In this document: piece after piece, positions 1 to 10,440 of the stretch
How positions within the stretch are numbered: the stretch's first letter is position 1
Layout: each line of letters begins with the position of its first letter
Source: an uncultured Saprospiraceae bacterium
GTDB lineage: Bacteria; Bacteroidota; Bacteroidia; Chitinophagales; Saprospiraceae
NCBI GenBank assembly: GCA_937930815.1
Contig: CALHBQ010000589.1
Span: forward strand, 1 to 34,575
Length of the DNA: 34,575 nucleotides
Direction of reading: 5' to 3'
The notes under the pieces: model-generated
Database searches by the model: none
Told to the model about the DNA's origin: nothing
Seen by the model: the letters and a program-made list of their open reading frames with translations, nothing else
Position numbers and translations under genes: made by a program

Positions 1-1
1 A

Positions 2-328
2 TATCGTGGTTCATTGGTGAGATATGGTGGGCCTGATTATTTTTTATTAATACGAAAAGACATCAGAGCTCAAATCGGAAAAGAGGCAGGTGATATGGTT
101 GATGTGACAATTATAGAAGACAATGAACCCAGAATAGTAGAAGTGCCAAAAGATTTTCAACCCATTTTAGAAGCCAATCCAAAGGAAAAAGCTTTTTTCG
201 AAAAGTTATCTTTCACATACCAAAAGGAATATGTCAATTGGATAACCGACGCAAAACGAGCAGAAACAAGAATCAGAAGGATGAATAAGGCAATTGAGTT
301 GTTGAAAGAAGGGAAGAAGGGCAAGTAA
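2..328 (+). CDS. YdeI/OmpD-associated (DUF1905-like) protein, 5' end outside the window
   Basis: The ORF stays open upstream of the ATG at 14 (YRGSLVRYGGPDYFLLIRKDIR...). The C-terminal part FEKLSFTYQKEYVNWITDAKRAETRIRRMNKAIELLKEGKK is typical of YdeI/OmpD-associated domains. Stop at 326-328. Confidence 0.75.
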   Translation, partial: YRGSLVRYGGPDYFLLIRKDIRAQIGKEAGDMVDVTIIEDNEPRIVEVPKDFQPILEANPKEKAFFEKLSFTYQKEYVNWITDAKRAETRIRRMNKAIELLKEGKKGK

Positions 329-343
329 TTGATGAGCGCGAGC

Positions 344-377
344 ACCCATCAGCCGGCTTTAAAGCCGTCCGATGGGT
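344..377. repeat. Nested palindrome ACCCATC-agc-CGGCTTTAAAGCCG-tcc-GATGGGT
   Basis: Outer 7-bp arms ACCCATC/GATGGGT enclose the perfect palindrome CGGCTTTAAAGCCG at 354-367. Confidence 0.8.
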
Positions 378-463
378 AAAAATCACCGCACTTCAAAATT
401 TCTAAAAACGGTGGGACGGAAACTTTTTTCAACATGAATGATAATAAATAAATTCGGTTTTTT

Positions 464-476
464 GGCTTTGAAAGCC
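464..476. repeat. Short palindrome GGCTTTGAAAGCC related to the core at 354-367
   Basis: GGCTTT-G-AAAGCC followed by GGC; same word as the 354-367 core. Confidence 0.6.
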
Positions 477-517
477 GGCACACCGTTGAGATACAACTTT
501 AAACAAAACGACTACAC

Positions 518-1849
518 ATGGATTTAATGACTGACATTTTCAGGGGCGCAATTGGCGTTTTTTCGATGCTGGGCATCTGTTATTTACTCAGTTCTAATCG
601 GAAAGCGATTGATTGGAAACTGGTGCTCGGAGGCCTTGTTTTACAATTAATTTTAGCAATTGCTATTTTGCAAGTTCCCTTTATTTATAATGCTTTTGAC
701 TGGGTGGCTGACCGTTTTGTAGACCTTTTGAATTATACAGAGCAAGGGTCGAAATTTATCTTTGGTTCATGGCCTGATGATGCATTTATTCAGGCAACTG
801 ATTTTAGTAATGGATCTCAGATTGCTCATAAAGTCGGTTATGTTTTCGCTTTCAAAGTTTTGCCAACAGTCGTTTTCTTTTCTGCTTTTTCTTCAATGCT
901 TTTCTACTTCGGTATTCTTCAAAAAATCATTTACGGTTTCGCATGGATCATGAGTAAGTTTATGCGCTTGTCTGGTGCAGAAGCGACAGCTGCTGCTGCC
1001 AATGTTTTCATTGGTCAAACAGAAGCACCATTGGTCGTGAAACCATATTTAGAAAAAATGACTAAATCCGAAATCATGTCATTAATGACAGGCGGATTTG
1101 CAACAATAGCGGGTGGAGTTTTTGCCTTGTTCGTTTCGCTTTTAGGCGATGAATATGCGATTCACTTTTTGACAGCTTCGATTATTTCGGCTCCGGCCGC
1201 GATTGTGGTTGCCAAAATGTTATTCCCTGAAGAAAATCACGATAATATAAATACGGACCTTTCTGTCCCTCAAGACAAATTAGGAACGAACGTTTTAGAT
1301 GCTATTTCAATTGGAACAACAGACGGTGTACGTTTGGCTGTGAATGTTGGGGCAATGCTTTTGGTTTTTATCGCAATGATTGCTTTTGTCAACGGATTAT
1401 TAGGTTGGACGGGAGATATGTTAGGTTTAAATAGTTGGATTGCCAGCATCACGGAGGGACAATATGATCGTTTTAATTTAGAATTTATTTTGGGTGTCAT
1501 CTTCGCTCCGATTGCTTGGTTGTTGGGCGTTCCGTCAAATGATGTGATGTTGGTTGGTCAACTTTTAGGTAAAAAAACGGCGATTAATGAAGTTGTGGCT
1601 TATGTAGATTTAAGTATCATTCGAGGTAATGAAAATATTAGTTTAAGCCCAAAATCAGTTATTATCGCCACATATGCACTTTGTGGATTCGCTAATTTTT
1701 CTTCAATAGGAATTCAAATTGGAGGAATCTCAGCAATTGCTCCAGGGCAACGTGAGACACTCACTAAACTTGGAATGAAAGCCATGATTGGAGGAACGAT
1801 TGCATGTTTTATCACAGCAGCAATCGCAGGCGTACTCGTGCAAGTGTAA
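518..1849 (+). CDS. nupC: Concentrative nucleoside transporter (CNT family)
   Basis: 443 aa multi-TM protein; GQTEAPLVVKPYL, MTGGFATIAGGVFALFVSLLG and LSPKSVIIATYALCGFANFSSIGIQIGGI are CNT signatures. Confidence 0.93.
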   Translation: MDLMTDIFRGAIGVFSMLGICYLLSSNRKAIDWKLVLGGLVLQLILAIAILQVPFIYNAFDWVADRFVDLLNYTEQGSKFIFGSWPDDAFIQATDFSNGSQIAHKVGYVFAFKVLPTVVFFSAFSSMLFYFGILQKIIYGFAWIMSKFMRLSGAEATAAAANVFIGQTEAPLVVKPYLEKMTKSEIMSLMTGGFATIAGGVFALFVSLLGDEYAIHFLTASIISAPAAIVVAKMLFPEENHDNINTDLSVPQDKLGTNVLDAISIGTTDGVRLAVNVGAMLLVFIAMIAFVNGLLGWTGDMLGLNSWIASITEGQYDRFNLEFILGVIFAPIAWLLGVPSNDVMLVGQLLGKKTAINEVVAYVDLSIIRGNENISLSPKSVIIATYALCGFANFSSIGIQIGGISAIAPGQRETLTKLGMKAMIGGTIACFITAAIAGVLVQV

Positions 1850-1850
1850 T

Positions 1851-1891
1851 CTCCGTGAACCTCTGTGCTAACTCTGTGAATCTCTGTGTCC
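1851..1891. repeat. Periodic CTCTGTGAAN array, four units
   Basis: CTCCGTGAAC-CTCTGTGCTAA-CTCTGTGAAT-CTCTGTGTCC, period 10-11 nt, filling most of the nupC-lpxB gap. Confidence 0.85.
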
Positions 1892-1906
1892 AATTTATTC
1901 CACTTA

Positions 1907-3022
1907 ATGATCAATAAAAAACTCTACATCATTGCCGGCGAAGCATCAGGAGACCTCCACGGTTCCAACCTGATAAAAGCACTCAAAAATCAGGATGCTA
2001 ATCTAAAAATAAAATGCTGGGGAGGCGATTTAATGCAAGCTGCTGGAGCAGAAGTGGTCAAACATTACAAAGAATTGGCCTTCATGGGATTTGTGGAAGT
2101 CGTCAAAAATCTGCCAACCATTCTTGGAAATCTTTCTTTTTGTAAAAAAGATATTTTGGAATTTCGACCTGATGCCTTGGTGCTAATTGATTATCCAGGG
2201 TTCAATTTACGGATTGCAAAATGGGCGAAAAAACAAGGCATCAAAGTCATTTATTACATTTCTCCACAGATTTGGGCATGGAACAGCAAACGGGTTCACG
2301 CCATCAAAAAAGATGTGGATCGGATGATTACGATTCTTCCTTTCGAAAAGGATTTCTACAAAAAATATGGAATGGATGTGGATTATGTCGGGCATCCTTT
2401 GCTCGATGTAGTCAATGATTTCAAAAGTGATAAAACCGCTTTTTATAAAAAATGGAAGCTGTCGGAAAAGCCAATTATTGCTCTCTTGCCAGGCAGTCGA
2501 AAACAAGAAATAAGAACGACTTTGGAAATCATGATGCAGGTCGTTCCTAACTTTCCAGACCATCAATTTGTGGTGGCAGGCGCACCCAGTCAAACAACCG
2601 ATTATTATCAATCCATTTTTGAGAAAATAGGAGTAACTATTCCTTTGGTTGAAAATGAAACTTATGAATTGCTAAATCATTCAACTGCTGCTTTGGTTAC
2701 CTCAGGTACCGCTACTTTGGAAACTGCTTTGTTCGAAGTGCCACAAGTCGTTTGCTATAAAGGAAATGCCATTTCATATCAGATCGCCAAGCGATTGGTG
2801 AATGTTAAATTTATTTCTTTAGTGAATTTAATTGCAGATCGTGAGGTGGTTAAGGAGTTGATTCAGGAAGAATTTAATGAGGTGCAATTGCGGAAAGAGT
2901 TATCAAAAATTCTATCAAAAGAACATCAAGGTAAATTAAAATTGGAATACAGAAAAGTCAAAGAATTGCTCGGTGGAAGTGGGGCTTCTACCAAAACGAG
3001 CAATCTGATTTTGGAATCATAA
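1907..3022 (+). CDS. lpxB: Lipid-A-disaccharide synthase
   Basis: YIIAGEASGDLHGSNLIKAL, KVIYYISPQIWAWNSKRV, YVGHPLLD, LLPGSRKQEI. The ATG at 1907 is preferred over the track's GTG at 1886, which lies inside the repeat array. Confidence 0.93.
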   Translation: MINKKLYIIAGEASGDLHGSNLIKALKNQDANLKIKCWGGDLMQAAGAEVVKHYKELAFMGFVEVVKNLPTILGNLSFCKKDILEFRPDALVLIDYPGFNLRIAKWAKKQGIKVIYYISPQIWAWNSKRVHAIKKDVDRMITILPFEKDFYKKYGMDVDYVGHPLLDVVNDFKSDKTAFYKKWKLSEKPIIALLPGSRKQEIRTTLEIMMQVVPNFPDHQFVVAGAPSQTTDYYQSIFEKIGVTIPLVENETYELLNHSTAALVTSGTATLETALFEVPQVVCYKGNAISYQIAKRLVNVKFISLVNLIADREVVKELIQEEFNEVQLRKELSKILSKEHQGKLKLEYRKVKELLGGSGASTKTSNLILES

Positions 3023-3072
3023 ATGGCTTTATTCTTGAATAGGGAAAGTTTTGTTATTTCAAATCGTTTGAC

Positions 3073-3381
3073 GTGAAAATAAAACTTTCCATTTCTGCTT
3101 TTCTTCTATTTTTTACTTTGATTTCTTCCGGTCAGTCGATCCTAAAGCATGAGAACGCTTTTGGAGATACCCTTTGTGTTCAACCTATCAAATGTATAAT
3201 TCATTCAAGTTTTAAGTTGATAGCGCTCAGTATTCCAATTTCTAAAAAGTCATGCAAGAAACTAAACAATGCTTTTAATTTGTACAATGAAACATTAAAA
3301 TTACAAGCCAACCAAAATTATCAATCAAAATTGGAGTTGAAGTCGAGTGGGAGAGCGGTTGGTTTTTTTATGAGTTTTTGA
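3073..3381 (+). CDS. Small hypothetical protein with possible signal peptide (GTG start)
   Basis: 102-aa ORF with hydrophobic N-terminus MKIKLSISAFLLFFTLISSGQS; no family recognised. Confidence 0.45.
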   Translation: MKIKLSISAFLLFFTLISSGQSILKHENAFGDTLCVQPIKCIIHSSFKLIALSIPISKKSCKKLNNAFNLYNETLKLQANQNYQSKLELKSSGRAVGFFMSF

Positions 3382-3389
3382 ATGTTAAT

Positions 3390-4379
3390 TTAGAATATGT
3401 TTTTATCAAAAACGAAAATTTTTTTATTTTTCACTTCTTTAAGATAAACTAAGTCAAGAGGATTGATACTCCATAAATCTGCAACATTGAAAGCATAATT
3501 AGTATCAACTTTTTTTAGCTCCTTTGGCTGTTTTCCTTTTTCAATTGATTCTTTAGGCGAATCATACTTCCCGTAAACTAATTTTCCATTTTTTGCTTTA
3601 AAATAGCCGTTGCATTTATCATTTTGATTGTTGTACTCGAAGTATTGGACGTTCCCGAATTTTTTACTTAAACTATTTAGACTTTTAACCAGAGAGTCAA
3701 AATGTTTTTCAGTCAAATCAAATTGCTTTTTATTATCATAAAATAAATAAGGAGTATTAATACCTGTTATTATTGACCAGCCATGTATGGAAGGAATCAT
3801 AAGTAGTTTCTCCGTATTATCAATTGTTTCAAAACCTTTTTCCCAATCATATTCTTTAAATTTTTCAATTTTGAATTCTTTGAAAATTTTATCAATATCT
3901 GAATTTCGAATTGCTAACCATCTTGCTTGTTCATTGAAACCATTTTGATAAACAGGATTTTTTAATAGCTCTTTTTTAGCTAAATCAAGTTTCATTTGAT
4001 CTAAATCCGCTTCTGTAACTTCCTTATCTTTTCCATCTAATAAGTAGCTATCCAAAGCTTTAGCTATTTCAAAAAGCTTTTCTAATTGTCGAATTTTTAC
4101 TCTCCTCTGGATTCTAATTCTTAAGTATCCCCATATACTTGGATTCAAAATCAATACCTTGGGAAAATCCTCTGAGGTCTCCCATTCGAAGCATATTTGA
4201 CTATGCCATGATTTAGAATTTTTATCCATTTCTTTTCCATACTTGGTTTCACCAATCCATACTAAATCATTAAAGTTATTATACAGGTTTGTCCATTCTT
4301 CCATAGTTATTCTATCCTCCAGAGGAACATCATCATCTATGTTTTTGATATTTGATATAGAAAAACGGTTATTCATCAT
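3390..4379 (-). CDS. Hypothetical protein, no recognised domain
   Basis: 329-aa uninterrupted ORF with plausible protein composition; no overlapping competitor. Confidence 0.65.
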   Translation of the reverse strand: MMNNRFSISNIKNIDDDVPLEDRITMEEWTNLYNNFNDLVWIGETKYGKEMDKNSKSWHSQICFEWETSEDFPKVLILNPSIWGYLRIRIQRRVKIRQLEKLFEIAKALDSYLLDGKDKEVTEADLDQMKLDLAKKELLKNPVYQNGFNEQARWLAIRNSDIDKIFKEFKIEKFKEYDWEKGFETIDNTEKLLMIPSIHGWSIITGINTPYLFYDNKKQFDLTEKHFDSLVKSLNSLSKKFGNVQYFEYNNQNDKCNGYFKAKNGKLVYGKYDSPKESIEKGKQPKELKKVDTNYAFNVADLWSINPLDLVYLKEVKNKKIFVFDKNIF

Positions 4380-4530
4380 TCTCTTAAAGTATTATTTATG
4401 GTTTTGAAAAAAATTGACTTATTACTAAGTGGTCGAACTTGAAAAGAATCTTTCAATAAAAAGAAATTCTGAAAATAAGCAAATGTATAAATATTCACTT
4501 CCAGATTCCTATTTCTTTTATTTTCTACCC

Positions 4531-4969
4531 GCTGGTTTAAGTGTTCACGAAACGCTGGATTCAGTTTGCAACTGGATTCAATATTTTGCCCGTCTGTGAC
4601 GGAAACATGAAAACCTAAAGTTCTATCTTTTATTCAGAAAAATAAAGCGAATTTAGATTAATCTACTCACTTCTTACATTAACATAAATTCTCCCACCTT
4701 TCCTCCCATACCAACCCATCTGGGTGTCAAAATGACAACTTGGCTACCCCGCTGGTCTAAGTGTTCACAAATCGCTGGATTCAGTTTGCAACTGGATTCA
4801 ATATTTTGCCCGTCTGTGACGGAAACATGAAAACCTAAAGTTCTATCTTTTATTCATGAAAATAAAGCGAATTTAGATTAATCTGCTCACTTCTTACATT
4901 AATATAAAATCTTCCACCTATTCTCCTATTTCAACCCATTTGGGTGTCAAAATGACAACTTGGCTACCC
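4531..4969. repeat. Two-copy tandem repeat, period 220 bp
   Basis: Copy 1 from 4531 and copy 2 from 4751 (GCTGGTYTAAGTGTTCAC...GGGTGTCAAAATGACAACTTGGCTACCC) align end to end without a net length change and with few substitutions. Each contains GGATTCAGTTTGCAACTGGATTC, CCGTCTGTGACGG, ACCCATYTGGGT and TGTCAAAATGACA. Confidence 0.92.
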
Positions 4970-4994
4970 ATTTTCTGCCACTTGATACCTATTT

Positions 4995-5034
4995 TGACAA
5001 TAAGTCAGCGAAAAAACGATGGCATATCTAATGA
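4995..5034 (+). promoter_or_regulatory. Putative groESL control region: TGACaataaGTCA palindrome followed by a degenerate sigma-54-like TGGCAT-N5-ATGA element
   Basis: Palindrome 4995-5007; GG at 5021-5022 and GA at 5033-5034 have the 10-nt spacing of -24/-12 elements, but -12 GC is replaced by GA. Confidence 0.3.
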
Positions 5035-5126
5035 TATAGGCTAAGTACCGCTGTTTTGCATTAAAATAGCTGGTAAACTTTCGAAACAATTTTTAACTAA
5101 TAAAAACTATCAAACTCAAAGTTATT

Positions 5127-5390
5127 ATGAAACCAATTAATGACAGAGTAGTGGTTCAGCCAGCAGCGGCTGAAGAGAAAACCAAAGGTGGGATTATCAT
5201 TCCTGACACTGCTAAAGAGAAACCTCAAAGAGGTAAAGTGATTGCTGTAGGACCTGGAAAAGACGGTAACGCAATGACAGTAAAAAAAGGCGATAAAGTT
5301 CTTTATGGCAAATACTCTGGACAAGAGTTGAGCTATGAAGGCAAAGATTACCTTATCATGAGAGAGGATGATATTTTAGTTATCCTTTAA
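5127..5390 (+). CDS. groES: Co-chaperonin GroES
   Basis: [44 protein letters not shown], with the expected downstream groEL. Confidence 0.97.
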   Translation: MKPINDRVVVQPAAAEEKTKGGIIIPDTAKEKPQRGKVIAVGPGKDGNAMTVKKGDKVLYGKYSGQELSYEGKDYLIMREDDILVIL

Positions 5391-5443
5391 TTTTTTCCAA
5401 GCAATTGGGATTGAAATCAATCATTATCAAAATTTAAATTTAA

Positions 5444-7093
<1,650 letters not shown>

Positions 7094-7131
7094 GAAGTTC
7101 ACAAAGAATTATTTTTTCGATATGTTTTAGA

Positions 7132-7168
7132 GGGTGGTATTCCGTTATTGGGATGCCACCCTTTTTTG
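7132..7168 (+). terminator. Rho-independent terminator of groESL
   Basis: GGGTGGTATTCC-gttatt-GGGATGCCACCC followed by a six-T tract. Confidence 0.85.
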
Positions 7169-7176
7169 TTACCATT

Positions 7177-7244
7177 GTTGCCGGGTTGCCAAGTTGCCAT
7201 GGTTACGCGAGCGACAACAACGGCAACCATGGTAACTTGGCAAC
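7177..7244. repeat. GTTGCC octamer-periodic array folded into a 20-bp inverted repeat
   Basis: GTTGCC at 7177, 7185 and 7193 (8-nt spacing), then GGTTAC. Arms 7185-7204 and 7225-7244 are complementary with one mismatch. Confidence 0.85.
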
Positions 7245-7253
7245 AATTAAAAT

Positions 7254-7997
7254 ATGGCAGAAGATTTTACAATTTTACAATGGTCGTTGGCATTCACAGC
7301 CGCTTTTTTGGTAGGAGTATCAAAAGCAGGTTTAAAAGGAATCGCCATCATCATCGTAACGACAATGGCTTATCTTTTTGAAGCAAAAACTTCTACTGCG
7401 ATTGTTTTGGGGATGTTTATTTCTGGAGATATTCTGGCGGTGAATTATTACAAAAGAGATGTCAATTGGAGATTGCTTTTTCGGTTGATGCCGTTTATGG
7501 TCGTCGGAGTTTTAATCGGTGCCTGGTTTGGAAAGGAATTGGATGAAAAGACTTTTAAAACAGGAATGGCCTTCATCATTTTATTAAGCGTTGGAATGAT
7601 GTTTTGGTTGGAATATCGGAAGTCAAACTACATACCTGATAATTTACCTTTTGCAGGGGTAATGGGCTTGGCTGCTGGTTTTACAACGATGATTGGCAAC
7701 TTGGCTGGAGCTTTTTCCAATCTCTTTTTCATTGCCATGAAATCACCTAAAAATGAATTTATTGGAACCGCTGCTTGGTTGTTTTTTATGATAAATTTAT
7801 TCAAAGTACCAATTCATGTTTTTTCTTGGGAAACGATGAATTGGGGGACTTTGAAATTTAATTTGATACTTTTTCCAGTAATTGTTTTAGGGTTTATGGT
7901 TGGAGTGAAAGGCATTTCTTACGTGAAAGATGATCAGTACCGAAAGTTGATTTTGGTGATGACAGCGATTGGGGCGGTGTTGATTTTGTTTAAGTAG
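7254..7997 (+). CDS. TauE/SafE family sulfite exporter-like permease
   Basis: 247 aa multi-TM; FLVGVSKAGLKGIAIIIV and GFTTMIGNLAGAFSNLFFIA are typical of TauE/SafE proteins. Confidence 0.85.
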   Translation: MAEDFTILQWSLAFTAAFLVGVSKAGLKGIAIIIVTTMAYLFEAKTSTAIVLGMFISGDILAVNYYKRDVNWRLLFRLMPFMVVGVLIGAWFGKELDEKTFKTGMAFIILLSVGMMFWLEYRKSNYIPDNLPFAGVMGLAAGFTTMIGNLAGAFSNLFFIAMKSPKNEFIGTAAWLFFMINLFKVPIHVFSWETMNWGTLKFNLILFPVIVLGFMVGVKGISYVKDDQYRKLILVMTAIGAVLILFK

Positions 7998-8002
7998 GAT
8001 GA

Positions 8003-8030
8003 GCGCGGAGACGCAAAGACGCGGAGTACG
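8003..8030. repeat. ACGCRRAG octamer array, three units
   Basis: GCGCGGAG-ACGCAAAG-ACGCGGAG-TACG just after the TauE stop codon. Confidence 0.7.
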
Positions 8031-8120
8031 TTTTAATAAACAATTATCTTAATTAAGTGGAGACACTTTTGAGGGCTACTCCCGAATCGCCCCTATAGCC
8101 AGATAAAATCCTAAAAAAAA

Positions 8121-8720
8121 TTACCTCAACTTCAAAGCACTCATAAACTCACTTTCCTCAACTTCCACCAAATCTCCAGGAAGCATTTTTCCCAAGGTCA
8201 TTCCTTCAATAGAAATCCGAACCAACCTTAAAACAGGGAATCCAACCTTCGCACACATTTTGCGAACTTGTCTGTTTTTACCTTCCGTCAAAGTAAGTTC
8301 AATCCAAGAATCTGGAACCGTTTTTCTAACTCGAATGGGTGGGATACGTTCAGGTATAACTGGTTGATAGTCAAGGAGTTTTGCCTTAGCAAGAAGGGTA
8401 GTGTGGGTTGATTTTTTCAACTTAATTTCTACGCCCTTTTCTAAATCCTGAATCGCTTCTTCGGTGGGGATACCCTCGACCTGAGCGAGGTAAGTTCTCG
8501 AATGTTTGAATTTAGGATCGAGCAATCGATGATTGACCGATTTGTTATTTGTCAATAACAAAAGTCCCTCGCTATCCTTGTCCAACCTGCCAACAGGGAA
8601 GACATCTTTGGGGATTCCTTCGCAGAAATCTGCCAAAGTGATATGGCTCGGGACTTCTTTTGTAAATTGACTTAAACAGCCAAATGGCTTGTTTAGAATG
8701 TAATATAAAAATTTAGACAT
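8121..8720 (-). CDS. 23S rRNA pseudouridine synthase, RluE-like
   Basis: YYILNKPFGCLSQF, VGRLDKDSEGLLLLTNN, EGKNRQVRKM; RsuA/RluE architecture. Confidence 0.88.
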   Translation of the reverse strand: MSKFLYYILNKPFGCLSQFTKEVPSHITLADFCEGIPKDVFPVGRLDKDSEGLLLLTNNKSVNHRLLDPKFKHSRTYLAQVEGIPTEEAIQDLEKGVEIKLKKSTHTTLLAKAKLLDYQPVIPERIPPIRVRKTVPDSWIELTLTEGKNRQVRKMCAKVGFPVLRLVRISIEGMTLGKMLPGDLVEVEESEFMSALKLR

Positions 8721-9813
8721 TGAATCTAAAGTGCATGACGTCTCCGTCTTCGACTACATATGATTTTCCTTCGACGCCCATTTTACCGGCAGTTTTTACA
8801 GCAGATTCAGAACCAAATTCAATGTAATCTTTATACTTAATAACCTCAGCACGAATGAATCCTTTTTCAAAATCCGTATGAATGACACCTGCTGCTTGTG
8901 GAGCAGTCCATCCTTCACGAATCGTCCATGCGCGTACCTCTTTTTCACCGGCAGTGAAATAAGTGATTAGTTTTAATAATTTGTAGCAAGAGCGAATCAA
9001 TCGATTAACACCTGGTTCAGTCAAACCCATTTCTTCGAGGAACATCAATTTTTCTTCATCATCATCCAACTCCACGATATCCGCCTCGATGCCAGCAGAA
9101 ACCAAAAGCACTTCTGCATTCTCATTTGCCACTAATTCCTTGAATTTCTTGGTATGCTCGTTTCCGTTGATGACTGAGTTCTCATCTACATTGCAAACAT
9201 ATAGAATTGGTTTTGCAGTCAACAAAAACATTTCTTTCATGATGCCTTCCTCCTCAACTGAGTTCAATTCAAAAGTCCGAGCAGGCTGCATATTCTCAAG
9301 GTGATTTTTTATTCTTTCACAAATTCCAGCTTTTTTGACTTCTGCTTTGTCGCCTCCTTTTGCTGATTTTTTATAACCTTCCCAACGCTTCTCAACTGTT
9401 TCTAAGTCCTTGAGCATCAACTCCGTATCAATTACCTCTTTATCTCTAACAGGATCAACGTTGCCATCAACATGGACTACGTTTCCATCTTCAAAGCATC
9501 GAACCACGTGAACGATCGCATCAACTTCACGAATGTTTCCAAGAAACTGATTTCCAAGTCCTTCACCTTGGCTTGCACCTTTGATCAAACCAGCAATATC
9601 AACGATTTCAATATCTGTCGGTAATATTTTTTGTGGATTTACAATGTCAGACAAAGCTTTCAATCTGTCATCTGGAACCGTAATCATTCCAATATTAGGC
9701 TCTTTTGTAGCGAAAGGATAATTCGCAGCCAAAGCACCTGCTTCTGTCAAAGCATTAAAAAGCGTTGATTTTCCAACGTTTGGTAATCCAACAATTCCAC
9801 ATTTTAAACCCAT
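8713..9813 (-). CDS. ychF: Obg-like P-loop ATPase YchF
   Basis: [45 protein letters not shown]-like C-terminus. The stop overlaps the downstream start at 8713-8720. Confidence 0.96.
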   Translation of the reverse strand: MGLKCGIVGLPNVGKSTLFNALTEAGALAANYPFATKEPNIGMITVPDDRLKALSDIVNPQKILPTDIEIVDIAGLIKGASQGEGLGNQFLGNIREVDAIVHVVRCFEDGNVVHVDGNVDPVRDKEVIDTELMLKDLETVEKRWEGYKKSAKGGDKAEVKKAGICERIKNHLENMQPARTFELNSVEEEGIMKEMFLLTAKPILYVCNVDENSVINGNEHTKKFKELVANENAEVLLVSAGIEADIVELDDDEEKLMFLEEMGLTEPGVNRLIRSCYKLLKLITYFTAGEKEVRAWTIREGWTAPQAAGVIHTDFEKGFIRAEVIKYKDYIEFGSESAVKTAGKMGVEGKSYVVEDGDVMHFRFNV

Positions 9814-9842
9814 AATTCTAATTGTATTTTTATTTGCGGGCG

Positions 9843-9850
9843 CAAAGATA
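9843..9850 (-). promoter_or_regulatory. Bacteroidota -7 box TATCTTTG upstream of ychF
   Basis: Reverse complement TATCTTTG matches TAnnTTTG; no convincing -33 box. Confidence 0.5.
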
Positions 9851-9898
9851 CTATTGAAGTTGTTTTCTAATAGATTTTAAGCTGCAAATTATTGTATG

Positions 9899-10432
9899 CT
9901 ATTTTAAGACCATTTTTCTAAACACTTCCCAAACCACAATACCAGTACAAACGGAAACATTTAAGCTATGTTTAGTTCCAAATTGAGGTATCTCAATTAC
10001 TTCATCCAAAAGAGGAAGAATGGCGTCTGAAATTCCCATTACTTCATTTCCCATGACAATGGCGACCTTTTGATTGGAGTCAATTTTTACATCTTGGAGT
10101 AGGGTAGTTTTAGAAGTTTGTTCAACCCCCAAAACTTTATAACCATTTGATTTTAAATTAGTTATGGCGTCTGAAATGTCTTTTACATGCTCCCAGTTCA
10201 CTGAGTCAGTTGCACCAATGGCAGATTTAGAAATTTCTTTATGAGGCGGCGTTGCGGTGATGCCACAGAGGTATATTTTTTCAACTGCAAATGAATCTGC
10301 CGTTCTAAAAACGGAGCCAACATTGAGCGCAGAACGGACATTGTCCAAAACAACGACTAAAGGAGTTTTCTTTTGTTCTTTAAATTCCTCAATTGAAACT
10401 CTTCTTAATTCTTCTAACTTCAATTTTCTCAT
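9899..10432 (-). CDS. TrmH/SpoU family RNA methyltransferase
   Basis: LDNVRSALNVGSVFRTADSF, VMGNEVMGISDAILPLLDEVIEIPQFGTKHSLNVSVCTGIVVWE: SPOUT motifs. Confidence 0.92.
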   Translation of the reverse strand: MRKLKLEELRRVSIEEFKEQKKTPLVVVLDNVRSALNVGSVFRTADSFAVEKIYLCGITATPPHKEISKSAIGATDSVNWEHVKDISDAITNLKSNGYKVLGVEQTSKTTLLQDVKIDSNQKVAIVMGNEVMGISDAILPLLDEVIEIPQFGTKHSLNVSVCTGIVVWEVFRKMVLK

Positions 10433-10440
10433 AAAACCTA

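Noticed and set aside
2207-2611. 134-aa antisense ORF within lpxB
   Set aside because: Overlaps conserved LpxB coding sequence with no recognisable family.
7148-7381. 77-aa ORF after groEL
   Set aside because: Starts in the terminator, crosses the GTTGCC array and overlaps the TauE/SafE gene in another frame; not a credible protein.
8713-8720. 8-bp overlap of ychF and the RluE-like gene
   Set aside because: Ordinary translational-coupling overlap between co-directional genes.
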